This document shows, piece after piece, positions 14,638-21,720 of a stretch of 32,918 nt of DNA (its first letter is position 1; each line of letters starts with the position of its first letter). Source of the stretch: an uncultured bacterium (lineage in GTDB: Bacteria; Patescibacteriota; Minisyncoccia; Phycocordibacterales; GWA1-40-21); contig CAINLW010000017.1 in assembly GCA_903850545.1 (NCBI GenBank), positions 1 to 32,918 of the forward strand, written 5' to 3'. The notes under the pieces were generated by a model that worked only from the letters and a program-made list of their open reading frames with translations, made no database searches and was not told the DNA's origin. The translations under genes were made by a program, and so were the position numbers.

Positions 14638-14643
14638 TATAAT
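14638..14643 (+). promoter_or_regulatory. -10 box of a leaderless promoter
   Basis: A consensus TATAAT lies exactly six bases before ATG 14650. Confidence 0.7.
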
Positions 14644-14649
14644 GTAATC

Positions 14650-15447
14650 ATGAACATCATCGAAGTAAAAAATTTAGTAAAAAAGTTTGGAGATTTCACT
14701 GCGGTGAACGATATTTCTTTTGATGTTAAAAAAGGAGAAATTTTTGCTTTTCTTGGACCAAACGGAGCGGGGAAGTCTACAACGATAAAAATACTGACCA
14801 CACTTTTACATCCGACCTCAGGAAAGATTATTTTGAATGGATATAATCCAGTTTCCGAACCAAATGAAGTTAGGAGATCTTTCGGAATAGTTTTTCAAGA
14901 TCCAAGTCTAGATGACGAGCTCACTGCTTGGGAAAATATGGAATTTCACGGCGTACTTTATGATGTGCCAAAAAAATTGAGGAGAGAAAGAATCGATTAC
15001 CTTTTAAATTTTGTTGATTTGCTCGATAGAAAAGATAGTTTAGTTAAAGAATTTTCTGGCGGAATGAAAAGAAGATTGGAAATCGCCCGCGGACTTTTAC
15101 ATCATCCAAAAATAATTTTCTTGGACGAACCAACACTTGGACTTGACCCGCAGACGAGAAATCATATGTGGAATTATTTGAAAGAGTTAAATAAAAATGA
15201 AGGAACAACAATTTTTTTCACTACACACTATATGGAAGAAGCGGAAAAAATTGCTCAAAGAATAAGTGTAATTGACCATGGGAAAATAATCGCATCTGGT
15301 ACAGCAGTTGAATTAAAAGAAAAAGCGGGTGCGAATACATTGGAAGAAGCTTTTTTGAAGCTTACTGGAAATTCAATTCGCGAAGAAAGCACTGGAGTGG
15401 AAGATAGGATGAGAATGCATAGAAAAGCGTGGACGGGGAGGAAATAG
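14650..15447 (+). CDS. ABC transporter ATP-binding protein (DrrA-like)
   Basis: 265 residues. It powers export by the permease encoded next. Walker A is GPNGAGKST at 36-44, the Q-loop is in VFQDPSLDDELT (81-92), the signature is FSGGMKRR at 135-142, Walker B IIFLDEP at 155-161, and the switch His is in FFTTHYMEE. The D-loop TLGLDPQTR and the DDELTAWEN segment are typical of the daunorubicin-resistance (DrrA) group of ABC-2 exporters, which move lipids, drugs or polysaccharides outward. The last 30 residues are a variable tail. The permease begins 107 nt downstream, behind an AT-rich repeat. Confidence 0.93.
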   Translation: MNIIEVKNLVKKFGDFTAVNDISFDVKKGEIFAFLGPNGAGKSTTIKILTTLLHPTSGKIILNGYNPVSEPNEVRRSFGIVFQDPSLDDELTAWENMEFHGVLYDVPKKLRRERIDYLLNFVDLLDRKDSLVKEFSGGMKRRLEIARGLLHHPKIIFLDEPTLGLDPQTRNHMWNYLKELNKNEGTTIFFTTHYMEEAEKIAQRISVIDHGKIIASGTAVELKEKAGANTLEEAFLKLTGNSIREESTGVEDRMRMHRKAWTGRK

Positions 15448-15554
15448 TATACAGTATAAGTATTTAGTATATAGTATAAAAAATACAAATATTAGTGATT
15501 AAAATTTTCGTAGGATTTCGTTATTATTTGCAGTTAATATTTTCGCATATTAAA
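15448..15554. repeat. AT-rich simple repeats between ATPase and permease genes
   Basis: The first part is a run of AGTATA-like units (agtatacagtataagtattt and following). From about 15505 it reads ttttcgtaggatttcgttat and ends in attttcgcatattaaa before ATG. The same layout stands before the permease at 25009. No promoter or terminator is clear, so the two ABC genes probably stay in one transcript. Confidence 0.75.
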
Positions 15555-16301
15555 ATGACAACAATATATATACTCTGGCTGAGACAACTAAAAAGATATG
15601 TAAGATCAAGATCAAGAATGATCGGCTCTTTGGCGCAACCTCTATTGTTTCTCGTTGCTTTGGGTTTTGGTTTTGGTCCAGTTTTTCAAAAAGCGGGGCA
15701 GGGAAATTATATGAATTTTTTGGTCCCCGGAATTATTGGAATGAGTATTATTTTTTCTGCAGTTTTTTCTGGAATGGAAATAATTTGGGACAGACAGTTC
15801 GGTTTTCTGAAGGAAACTTTGGTAGCACCAGTTTCAAGATTTAATATTATGCTCGGGAGAACTCTCGGAGGAGCAACAATGTCTTTAATGCAAGGATTAA
15901 TAGTTTTTTTTATTTCTATGTTTTTTGGTTTTCGTCCAGAAAACTGGTATCTTTTTCCTATCTTGCTTTTACTGATGCTTCTTGTCGCTTTGCTTTTTAC
16001 CGCACTTGGAACAATGATCACTTGTTTACTCGAGGACATGCAAGGATTTCAATTAATAGTTAATTTTTTGATAATGCCTTTATTTTTCTTGTCTGGTGCC
16101 ATATTTCCTCTGACTGGTTTGCCAAAAATAATGAGTGTAATTTCATCGCTCGACCCGCTTGCTTACGGAATTGATTCATTTAGAGTAATTTTGACTGGTA
16201 GCACTCAGTTTGGCTTGCATATAGATGTTTTAGTGCTTTCTGTTGTAACAGTAATTTTCTTGTCACTTGGAAGCTATTTCTTTTCAAAAATTCAGGTGTA
16301 A
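15555..16301 (+). CDS. ABC-2 type permease
   Basis: 248 residues from ATG 15555. The open frame reaches 15495, but the extra residues would be encoded by the repeat DNA, and the paralogous layout before the permease at 25009 also places ATGACA right after that repeat. The N-terminal cytosolic helix WLRQLKRYVRSRSRMIGSLA is followed by six membrane helices; the loop FSGMEIIWDRQFGFLKETLVAPVSR (residues about 75-99) is the conserved ABC-2 coupling region. FFLSGAIFPLTGLP and LDPLAYGIDSFR near the C-terminus are typical of the DrrB group. It forms the channel for the 14650 ATPase. A TAAT-loop terminator follows the stop. Confidence 0.93.
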   Translation: MTTIYILWLRQLKRYVRSRSRMIGSLAQPLLFLVALGFGFGPVFQKAGQGNYMNFLVPGIIGMSIIFSAVFSGMEIIWDRQFGFLKETLVAPVSRFNIMLGRTLGGATMSLMQGLIVFFISMFFGFRPENWYLFPILLLLMLLVALLFTALGTMITCLLEDMQGFQLIVNFLIMPLFFLSGAIFPLTGLPKIMSVISSLDPLAYGIDSFRVILTGSTQFGLHIDVLVLSVVTVIFLSLGSYFFSKIQV

Positions 16302-16330
16302 AGGTACGAAATAAACACAAAATATGAGAA

Positions 16331-16357
16331 GCGACGCGGTAATCCGCGTCGCTTTTT
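16331..16357 (+). terminator. Terminator with the GCGG-TAAT-CCGC core
   Basis: gcgacgcgg (16331-16339), loop taat, ccgcgtcgc (16344-16352), then ttttt. It ends the exporter operon and belongs to the same family as the hairpins at 8077, 10252 and 13926, here without the first hairpin. Confidence 0.9.
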
Positions 16358-16470
16358 ATGTGCAAATGTTCTAATTATTGTGATATACAAACCAAAAACT
16401 TTTTATAACAGAATTGTTTTTGTTTTAGTAATAAAATAATTTTGTGTTGTAATGATTTCTTTACTCAAAT

Positions 16471-16557
16471 AAGGTTATGTGTTAACCTTTCGAAAGATTA
16501 AATATAGTTTTTGTTGTCGTATAATAAAAAAAAGCTGTAATCTTTTATCTCGAGGAG
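16471..16557 (+). promoter_or_regulatory. Promoter, upstream dyad and Shine-Dalgarno of the 16565 gene
   Basis: A dyad aaggtta / taacctt at 16471-16489 lies upstream of TATAAT (16520-16525). A leader of about 30 nt ends in the strong site cgaggag (16551-16557), seven bases before ATG 16565. This leadered, SD-driven layout contrasts with the leaderless genes around it. Confidence 0.65.
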
Positions 16558-16564
16558 AAACTAA

Positions 16565-16915
16565 ATGAAAAAAACGAAAGAGAAGGTGGTTAGCTACTAT
16601 AGGGAACTTGCCAAACTTTTTCCAAAGTTGATTCCCCAAAGAATGGCGGAATTGGCACCTGGTGTGATTGCGGTTGAGGATACGGTCGGGGAATGTGAAG
16701 CACTGTTCGATATAAAACTGTGGGCGTTCAAAGATCCTAAAATGCAACATAATGGAAATCATCTCGCCAATAACTTTGGCTTGGATGTATACGAGAGTAT
16801 GGGGAAAGAACCGCATATTTCTACCATAAAGCAAATGGCTGATTTTTTGAAATTGCACATCTCACCTAAAGGAAAGCAGATGTGGCATAAAAAGCCCAGG
16901 TTCTTGCAAATCTGA
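16565..16915 (+). CDS. Hypothetical protein, 116 residues
   Basis: I do not recognise this protein. It is soluble, without signal peptide or membrane helix, basic at both ends, and helical in the first third (VVSYYRELAKLFPKLIPQRM). The middle has FDIKLWAFKDPKMQHNGNHL and the end MADFLKLHISPKGKQMWHKK. The conserved-looking Trp and His residues could form a small binding fold, but no catalytic motif is evident. It is a single-gene unit with its own promoter, a strong ribosome-binding site and a strong terminator, so it is probably expressed well. Base composition is less AT-rich than its neighbours, as for the unrelated 20539 gene, which has a similar control layout. Confidence 0.75.
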   Translation: MKKTKEKVVSYYRELAKLFPKLIPQRMAELAPGVIAVEDTVGECEALFDIKLWAFKDPKMQHNGNHLANNFGLDVYESMGKEPHISTIKQMADFLKLHISPKGKQMWHKKPRFLQI

Positions 16916-16933
16916 AAGCTCTTTTATTACGGA

Positions 16934-16975
16934 GTCCCCTGCGAAAACTTTTTCGCAGGGGACGCTTTGTTTTTA
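16934..16975 (+). terminator. Strong Rho-independent terminator
   Basis: Perfect 13-bp stem gtcccctgcgaaa / tttcgcaggggac (16934-16946, 16951-16963), loop actt, followed by gctttgttttt. It separates the 16565 gene from the convergent VanY-like gene. Confidence 0.92.
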
Positions 16976-17902
16976 ATCAAAAATATTTGCTAAGTAAGTA
17001 TCAATATCTCGTTGTTCCATATCTGAAAGATTTTTTCCATTATTATGTAGCATTGTCGCAAGTTGTACCCCTACAAATCTCCAGTGCCAAGGCTCATATT
17101 CATAGTTGGTATTGTCTTTTGGATAGGAAAGTATAAAACCATATTTATATGCATTGTTGGTAAGCCATTTGTATGTTGGTGAATCGGCAAAATCAACCAT
17201 TAAAGGAATTTTTATTTTCTCGGTAGCAATATCTACTGTGGTGCCAAGTTGGTGTTCAGAATATCCTTGGTCAGCTGAAAACTGATTTGACCCACTTCCA
17301 TAAGTAACAGAGTAATCATTTTTAAGACTTGATTGAGCACCAAAAGAACGATAAGCGGAAACAACTTTCATCGAAATACCGTCGTTTGTTGCTTGGTCTA
17401 GCATTTTCGTCAAAAAAGGTAAAGCTGTTGTATGAAAATATATAGTTTTTGTTTTATCAAATACATATTTTTGATTCAAAACAGCAAGACTTAATGGAAC
17501 ATAATTATCGCTAAGAAAATAAACCTTAGAATATTTTTGCAAAAGTTCCTTGTCAGTTTTTGAAAGTTTTTCTAATGTGCCAAGCGTTCCGGAAAGATCA
17601 CTTATTGTAGATTGGAAAGTTTCACTTTTATTTTGCTGGTCAAGCAATTGCAGAGACAATTCATTGCTTGTTAAGGTTGTTGTGGCTAAATCTGCTTCCA
17701 GACTTGCGATTCCTTGTTTTAAAATTTGTGTGGAGGAGGATGTCTCGTTTCTAAGAACACCAAGATCGTTTTTGAGTATGTTTATAGTCTGTGACAAAGA
17801 ATAAATAATATAACCAAGAGCAACGATTGCAATTAAAGCCACCCAGTCTAAAATTATTGGCCAGTTACTTTTATTTGCATGTATTTCGTTTAGTTCATTC
17901 AT
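16973..17902 (-). CDS. Membrane-anchored D-alanyl-D-alanine carboxypeptidase (VanY/M15B)
   Basis: 309 residues from ATG at 17902. A membrane helix at about 17-36 (LDWVALIAIVALGYIIYSL) is followed by a coiled-coil stalk (about 38-120) and a peptidase M15 domain outside the cell. The domain shows SAYRSF (182-187), the zinc motif S-E-H217-QLGTTV-D224, and EPWHW with catalytic E270 and zinc ligand H273. The enzyme trims the last D-Ala from peptidoglycan stem peptides. The frame is open to 18034, but that extension would run through the 17952-17991 terminator hairpin, while TATAAT at 17909-17914 sits six bases before ATG 17902, so the shorter start is right. It follows two cell-wall-type peptidases on the same strand. 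Confidence 0.92.
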   Translation of the reverse strand: MNELNEIHANKSNWPIILDWVALIAIVALGYIIYSLSQTINILKNDLGVLRNETSSSTQILKQGIASLEADLATTTLTSNELSLQLLDQQNKSETFQSTISDLSGTLGTLEKLSKTDKELLQKYSKVYFLSDNYVPLSLAVLNQKYVFDKTKTIYFHTTALPFLTKMLDQATNDGISMKVVSAYRSFGAQSSLKNDYSVTYGSGSNQFSADQGYSEHQLGTTVDIATEKIKIPLMVDFADSPTYKWLTNNAYKYGFILSYPKDNTNYEYEPWHWRFVGVQLATMLHNNGKNLSDMEQRDIDTYLANIFD

Positions 17903-17908
17903 ATAAAA

Positions 17909-17930
17909 ATTATAACACCAATACACATTA
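17909..17930 (-). promoter_or_regulatory. Promoter of the VanY-like gene, leaderless
   Basis: Reading the minus strand: TATAAT at 17914-17909, six bases before ATG; a TTGTTT 16 nt further upstream is a possible -35 box. Confidence 0.7.
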
Positions 17931-17951
17931 AAACAAAAGATAAATATGAAC

Positions 17952-17991
17952 TCAAAGGGGGACCCTTTTTTCAAAAAGGGTCCCCCTTTGA
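17952..17991 (-). terminator. Perfect 19-bp hairpin after the M14 gene pair
   Basis: Arms tcaaagggggaccctttt plus t (17952-17970) and its exact complement (17973-17991) around a TC loop. It lies right after the stop of the 18000 gene on the minus strand and before the promoter of the VanY-like gene. A T-run lies within the stem; it could also act from the other side. Confidence 0.8.
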
Positions 17992-17999
17992 TGGTTGCT

Positions 18000-18893
18000 T
18001 TATTGTGGTGTTGAAGTGCTATTGTAATAATCAAGAAGTGCTTTTATTCCTGCTAAATTTTGCTCCCATTCAACTGTCTCGTGAGTTTTTAACTCGACTG
18101 TTATTGCTGGAATATTTATTGAAGCTAGCCAACCCTCTGAATCACCGGTAATTGCATAGCTATCGAATGTTTTAATTGCATTATATCCAGAAGCTTTTGC
18201 ATATACATTCATTATATTAAGTGTCTCGGGAAGAATACCGTTGTTACATTCAGACGCATATACTGAACCAGACATGCTGTGCCAGAAAATTACAGAAACA
18301 GGATTATCTTTCAAAATAAAATCGCGGATTGTTTGTGTTTCGGGTTCGGAGAAAACTTCCAATCCAGCACTTACAGGATTATTTTTCCAAGTAGCTTTTG
18401 GTTGCCAGTTGCAATCAAAGTTTCGATTAAGGTCTACACCATTTACATTAACTCGTCCTGGATCTTTAGAAATATCACTTGAAATATCTGTAATAGCAAA
18501 ACGTCCTTCTTTTCCTACGATTTTATACACGCCATCAGGATTGGCAGATGGTATTACAGTAACAGTCATATTTTTCTTAATGAAATCTGGATAGGTACTT
18601 AAATAATCAATAAACTGGTATGCCAAAAGCACACTGTTCCATTCATAACCACCATGCATACCACCGACAAAAAGTATATGGGTTTTTCCATTTCCATAAG
18701 TGAAAGCTTCAATTGGTCTTTGTTCTACAGATTTTCCTATAACTTCATGTTTTGGCTCAAGATTGATAACAATCGGAACACTAGGGACGGGTGTAGTTTT
18801 GTTACAGAAAGTAAAATAGGTAAAGGAGCACAAAATAAGCATTGCAAAAATAATACTAAAAATAGTTGTTCGTCTAGAAAAAAACCGTTTCAT
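18000..18893 (-). CDS. M14-like zinc carboxypeptidase, active-type member
   Basis: 297 residues. A signal anchor or lipoprotein-like N-terminus (helix 11-30, Cys30) places it outside the cytoplasm. The M14 landmarks are present: H80 and E84 in GGMHGGYEWN (one residue longer than the usual HxxE), NPDG at 118-121, R157 in GVDLNRNF, H205 as third zinc ligand in FWHSMSG, and the catalytic E267 in TVELKTH. Such enzymes cut amide bonds of peptides, often peptidoglycan stem peptides. The start overlaps the stop of the upstream paralogue (TAATG), so the two are translated together. Substrate is inferred from the neighbouring VanY-like gene, not from sequence. Confidence 0.88.
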   Translation of the reverse strand: MKRFFSRRTTIFSIIFAMLILCSFTYFTFCNKTTPVPSVPIVINLEPKHEVIGKSVEQRPIEAFTYGNGKTHILFVGGMHGGYEWNSVLLAYQFIDYLSTYPDFIKKNMTVTVIPSANPDGVYKIVGKEGRFAITDISSDISKDPGRVNVNGVDLNRNFDCNWQPKATWKNNPVSAGLEVFSEPETQTIRDFILKDNPVSVIFWHSMSGSVYASECNNGILPETLNIMNVYAKASGYNAIKTFDSYAITGDSEGWLASINIPAITVELKTHETVEWEQNLAGIKALLDYYNSTSTPQ

Positions 18894-19810
18894 TATTTAG
18901 TGTAATATTTAAGAATTGCTTTAACTCCTGCAAGGTTTTTGTTCCACTCAACGTCTGTGTGGTTTGTAAGAAGAACGCTTATAGCTGGAATTTTAATTTT
19001 TGCGAGCCAGTTTACCATATCTCCCGTTGTCTCATAAAAATTAAATTCTTCGTTTGCCGGGTAGCCGGATGCTTTAGAATAAATGTTTGTTAGAGTTTTT
19101 GTTTCAGGTAAAATTCCAGCGTGACAATTTGATGAATATACACCACCAGCAGCACTATACCAGACAACAACAGCTTCTATTTTTTGTGTCTCAATATAAT
19201 TTTTAATCGCCAAACTTTCTGCTTCAGAAAATACTGTGCTTCCACCACTCACGGTTTTGTTTTGCCAAGTACCGTTTGTTTGCCAATCACAATCAAAGTT
19301 TCTATTTAGATCGACATTGTTTGAATTGAAACGACCAACAATAGTATTAGCTTCAGATTTTGGAACATCAGCTATTGAAAAGATAGAAGAAGTGCCAACA
19401 ACTTTATTCAAGCCGTCTGGATTTAAAACAGGAATGACCGTTACTTTTACACTTGTAGGAACAATTTCAGGATTTGCCTTTAAGTAATCCATTAAATTAT
19501 AAGCAAGGAGAACTGTATTCCATTCATAACCACCGTGAATGCCACTGACAAATAAAAGTTCTGTACTACCGGTTCCATAATGGTAAGCGGTAATATTACG
19601 CCCTTCTGTCGAAGTTCCAATAACTTGCTCAGTTTTATTTTCTGATTTCAAAGTTTCTTTAACAGTATCGTTTACAGTGACTGTGGTTGTTGCCACATTT
19701 TGATCACCAGTTATTATTGAATCATCTTTTGTAGATGAACTATTAATAAAATAATAAATACCAACACAAACAAGAACGACTACGATACATATAATTAGTG
19801 TCTTTTTCAT
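18893..19810 (-). CDS. M14-like pseudo-peptidase (third zinc ligand and catalytic Glu lost)
   Basis: 305 residues with an N-terminal membrane anchor (about 4-22) and a Thr/Val-rich linker. It is clearly a paralogue of the downstream protein: GIHGGYEWN with H92 and E96, NPDG at 130-133, and R170 in VDLNRNFDCDW. However, the position of H205 of the partner is Y218 (VWYSAAGG) and the catalytic E267 is replaced by L280 (SVLLTNH). With these two losses it should be inactive as an M14 peptidase. It may bind the substrate or regulate its partner. Its stop overlaps the partner's start by one base. The promoter region (TATAAT, nine bases before ATG) is back-to-back with that of the sigma factor gene. 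Confidence 0.88.
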   Translation of the reverse strand: MKKTLIICIVVVLVCVGIYYFINSSSTKDDSIITGDQNVATTTVTVNDTVKETLKSENKTEQVIGTSTEGRNITAYHYGTGSTELLFVSGIHGGYEWNTVLLAYNLMDYLKANPEIVPTSVKVTVIPVLNPDGLNKVVGTSSIFSIADVPKSEANTIVGRFNSNNVDLNRNFDCDWQTNGTWQNKTVSGGSTVFSEAESLAIKNYIETQKIEAVVVWYSAAGGVYSSNCHAGILPETKTLTNIYSKASGYPANEEFNFYETTGDMVNWLAKIKIPAISVLLTNHTDVEWNKNLAGVKAILKYYTK

Positions 19811-19819
19811 AATGTATTT

Positions 19820-19870
19820 ATTATATCATATTTATAAGTTTTGTTTCTATATACGAGTTTGTGTTATGAT
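19820..19870. promoter_or_regulatory. Divergent promoters of the M14 pair and the sigma factor gene
   Basis: Plus strand: TTGTTT (19841-19846), 18-nt spacer, TATGAT (19865-19870), seven bases before ATG 19878. Minus strand: TATAAT at 19825-19820, nine bases before ATG 19810. The two lie within about 70 bp, so one regulator could control both. Confidence 0.7.
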
Positions 19871-19877
19871 GTTGCTA

Positions 19878-20444
19878 ATGCAGAAAACAGACCAAGAAAT
19901 AATAACTGATTATCTAAATGGAGAAAAAGAAGAATTTACTGAAATAGTAAATCGCTATTTGAAAATGGTTTATAACTTTGTATATCGGCTTGTGAGTAGT
20001 GAAAAAGAAGCCGAGGATATAACTCAAGAAGTTTTTTTGAAAGTTTGGAAAAATGTTAAAAATTTTGATGTAGAAAAAAGTTTAAAAACATGGATTTTTA
20101 CAATTGCAAAAAATACAGCATTTGATTATTTAAGGAAAAGAAAAGATATACCGATGTCGGTATTTGACAATGATGAGGGTGAAAATGTTATAGAAGATAA
20201 TCTAGAAGATATTGAAAGAAGACCCGATGAGGTTTTTGCTCTTGCCCAAAACAAAAAACAAATTAATAAAGTTATAAAAGAACTTTCAATTATTCAAAAA
20301 GAAGTTATCATTTTAAAATATGTAAATGAAATGTCGTTATCTGAAGTTTCTGAAATTATGGATATGTCGAAAGATACTGTCAAAAGTCATCATAGAAGAG
20401 CAATATTGAAGATGAGAAAACTACTGTCAAATAAATTGACGTAA
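19878..20444 (+). CDS. ECF-type RNA polymerase sigma factor
   Basis: 188 residues. Region 2 spans about 15-85, with the core-binding DITQEVFLKVWKN and the -10 reading SLKTWIFTIAKNTAFDYLRK; an acidic linker follows; region 4 is at about 125-180 with the helix-turn-helix MSLSEVSEIMDMSKDTVKSH. There is no region 1 or 3, so it is an ECF (group 4) sigma factor that directs RNA polymerase to a small stress or envelope regulon. The frame is open from 19812, but ATG 19878 is chosen because TATGAT lies seven bases before it. A membrane protein resembling an anti-sigma factor and an efflux operon follow at 21245, after one inserted gene. Confidence 0.92.
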   Translation: MQKTDQEIITDYLNGEKEEFTEIVNRYLKMVYNFVYRLVSSEKEAEDITQEVFLKVWKNVKNFDVEKSLKTWIFTIAKNTAFDYLRKRKDIPMSVFDNDEGENVIEDNLEDIERRPDEVFALAQNKKQINKVIKELSIIQKEVIILKYVNEMSLSEVSEIMDMSKDTVKSHHRRAILKMRKLLSNKLT

Positions 20445-20510
20445 ATGATAAATCATGTTATCTTCTTTTTAGATTAGATTTAGGAACGCACTGGCAATAA
20501 AAAGCCAGGC
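20436..20510 (+). promoter_or_regulatory. Promoter and leader hairpin of the 20539 gene
   Basis: TTGACG (20436-20441, overlapping the sigma gene's end), 17-nt spacer, TATCTT (20459-20464). The leader of about 70 nt holds a hairpin ctggc / gccag (20491-20508) inside a weaker GGAA/TTCC pair, then an aagggg Shine-Dalgarno site before ATG 20539. Confidence 0.65.
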
Positions 20511-20538
20511 CTATTCCAAGTGACAAGGGGAAACAATT

Positions 20539-21102
20539 ATGGCTGAAGTAAAAGAGCATTCCACTGAGGTGAATAACGGTAACATTAAACAGATTTGTTC
20601 TTTTTTCTGCAAAGGCAGAAGGAAACAAGCCTATTATGTACATAAAACCGCTGGTGGTTTTTTGAAATTAATCCGGCGTTGCGAAAAAACATCTTATCTT
20701 CAGTTGGATATAGATAAGGCCAAATGCATGGCTGACATCAAGGAATTAATCCAATTGATAGTTGATGACAAAATCCCGCCAAAATTAGATAAAATAGGCA
20801 GTGAGACTCAGTTAGGGCTGTCATACGAAGAACTGAGAAAAGCACACGATATTTTACTTCTTCTTCTAAAAAAAGTTGAGGAAGAGCGGGACAAAGCAAT
20901 CGCTGAAAATAAAAAACTCGATTATCATAATAAGGTTATTGAAGCAGGTTTCAGCGAGCTCAATAAAAAAAGGAGCGATGAGATAAAACGTCTCGACAGT
21001 GTTGTGTCAGGTCTTGATAATAAAAGCTGGCCATATGTGTCAGCAAGTGAAACGGCAGGAAAGATAAATGATATAATACACGGAAGTGTTAAGTTAAAAT
21101 AG
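20539..21102 (+). CDS. Hypothetical coiled-coil protein, 187 residues
   Basis: I do not recognise this protein. It is soluble. Residues 20-60 hold CSFFCKGRRKQAYYVHKTAG with a Cys pair (CSFFC), possibly part of a small fold, and residues 95-160 form a coiled coil rich in Lys and Glu (ILLLLLKKVEEERDKAIAEN). It has its own promoter, a leader hairpin, a strong SD site and a strong terminator, so it is an independent unit placed between the sigma gene and the probable anti-sigma gene. Base composition is less AT-rich than its neighbours. The layout resembles that of the 16565 gene, and both could be later arrivals. Confidence 0.75.
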   Translation: MAEVKEHSTEVNNGNIKQICSFFCKGRRKQAYYVHKTAGGFLKLIRRCEKTSYLQLDIDKAKCMADIKELIQLIVDDKIPPKLDKIGSETQLGLSYEELRKAHDILLLLLKKVEEERDKAIAENKKLDYHNKVIEAGFSELNKKRSDEIKRLDSVVSGLDNKSWPYVSASETAGKINDIIHGSVKLK

Positions 21103-21244
21103 CCCCGCAGTGAACAAAAACCACACGTTTTCGTTCACGTGGGGTTTTTGTTTTATATTTTCCGCGTCAAGTCTGCATATGTTCCGCGTCTTGTCTGCGT
21201 TTAGGACTGCACCCAATTCATTAATATGAACGTATGTATAGTAT
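21103..21244. other. Short intergenic stretch before the efflux cluster
   Basis: Holds the terminator above, two ttccgcgtc(a/t)-tgtctgc-like copies (about 21159-21200) and a small dyad ttcat-taat-atgaa at 21217-21230 just upstream of TATGTA (21233-21238), which lies six bases before ATG 21245. The dyad may be an operator. Confidence 0.5.
21114..21155 (+). terminator. Rho-independent terminator
   Basis: caaaaaccacacgt pairs with acgtggggtttttg (one mismatch) around ttcgtt-type loop sequence, followed by a T-run (ttttat). It ends the 20539 unit. Confidence 0.88.
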
Positions 21245-21649
21245 ATGAATAATTTATATTTTAATACAATTGAGCCAAGTGAAAAACTTAAAAACTCAAT
21301 TTTAAATACTCTTAGAAAAGAAGAAAGAAAAAATGCTATATACAAAATGGTATTAAGTTCAGTTGTTTCATTAGCTTCCATTTCAATGGCAGTTATTTTT
21401 GTAATGAATATTATTAAAGATGCATATCAGTCAGGACTTTCCGAATATCTCTCATTAATTTTTTCAGACGGAGCGTCACTGGTTTCTTATTGGCAAACAT
21501 ATGTGTTGTTAGTTACAGAATCTTTACCAATAATTCCGATTACGATAGTTACCGCTTCAATTTTAGTTTTTGTTTGGTCAATAAACTCTGCTCTCGAGTT
21601 GTTTAAGGGTGTGGAATCAGTTAAAAAGTTTAAAAGCGTAAAGTTATAA
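21245..21649 (+). CDS. Membrane protein, possible anti-sigma factor
   Basis: 134 residues. An N-terminal cytosolic segment with FNTIEPSEKLKNSILNTLRK is followed by two membrane helices, about 36-58 (MVLSSVVSLASISMAVIFVM) and 98-118 (PIIPITIVTASILVFVWSI), joined by a loop of about 40 residues outside the membrane. The short PSEKL...IL..L..EE motif before the first helix is typical of proteins encoded next to ECF sigma factors in Patescibacteria as I remember them. Its job as anti-sigma factor for the 19878 protein is inferred from that and position. It precedes a DUF5666-like gene and MacA/MacB genes. Confidence 0.6.
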   Translation: MNNLYFNTIEPSEKLKNSILNTLRKEERKNAIYKMVLSSVVSLASISMAVIFVMNIIKDAYQSGLSEYLSLIFSDGASLVSYWQTYVLLVTESLPIIPITIVTASILVFVWSINSALELFKGVESVKKFKSVKL

Positions 21650-21676
21650 AGTCGTCAAATATTATTAATAATTTAC

Positions 21677-21704
21677 ATTCTCAAATTCTTAAGAAATTGA
21701 GAAT
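21677..21704. repeat. Perfect 28-base palindrome
   Basis: attctcaaattctt meets aagaaattgagaat (21677-21690 and 21691-21704) with no loop. It resembles the ATTCT/AGAAT palindromes at 3565 and 26256 and stands before the DUF5666-like gene. Confidence 0.85.
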
Positions 21705-21720
21705 ATAAAAAAACAAAACA

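Noticed and set aside
17903-18034. Longer start for the VanY-like protein
   Set aside because: The extension would be encoded by a perfect terminator hairpin, and a promoter with -10 box six bases before ATG 17902 lies after it.
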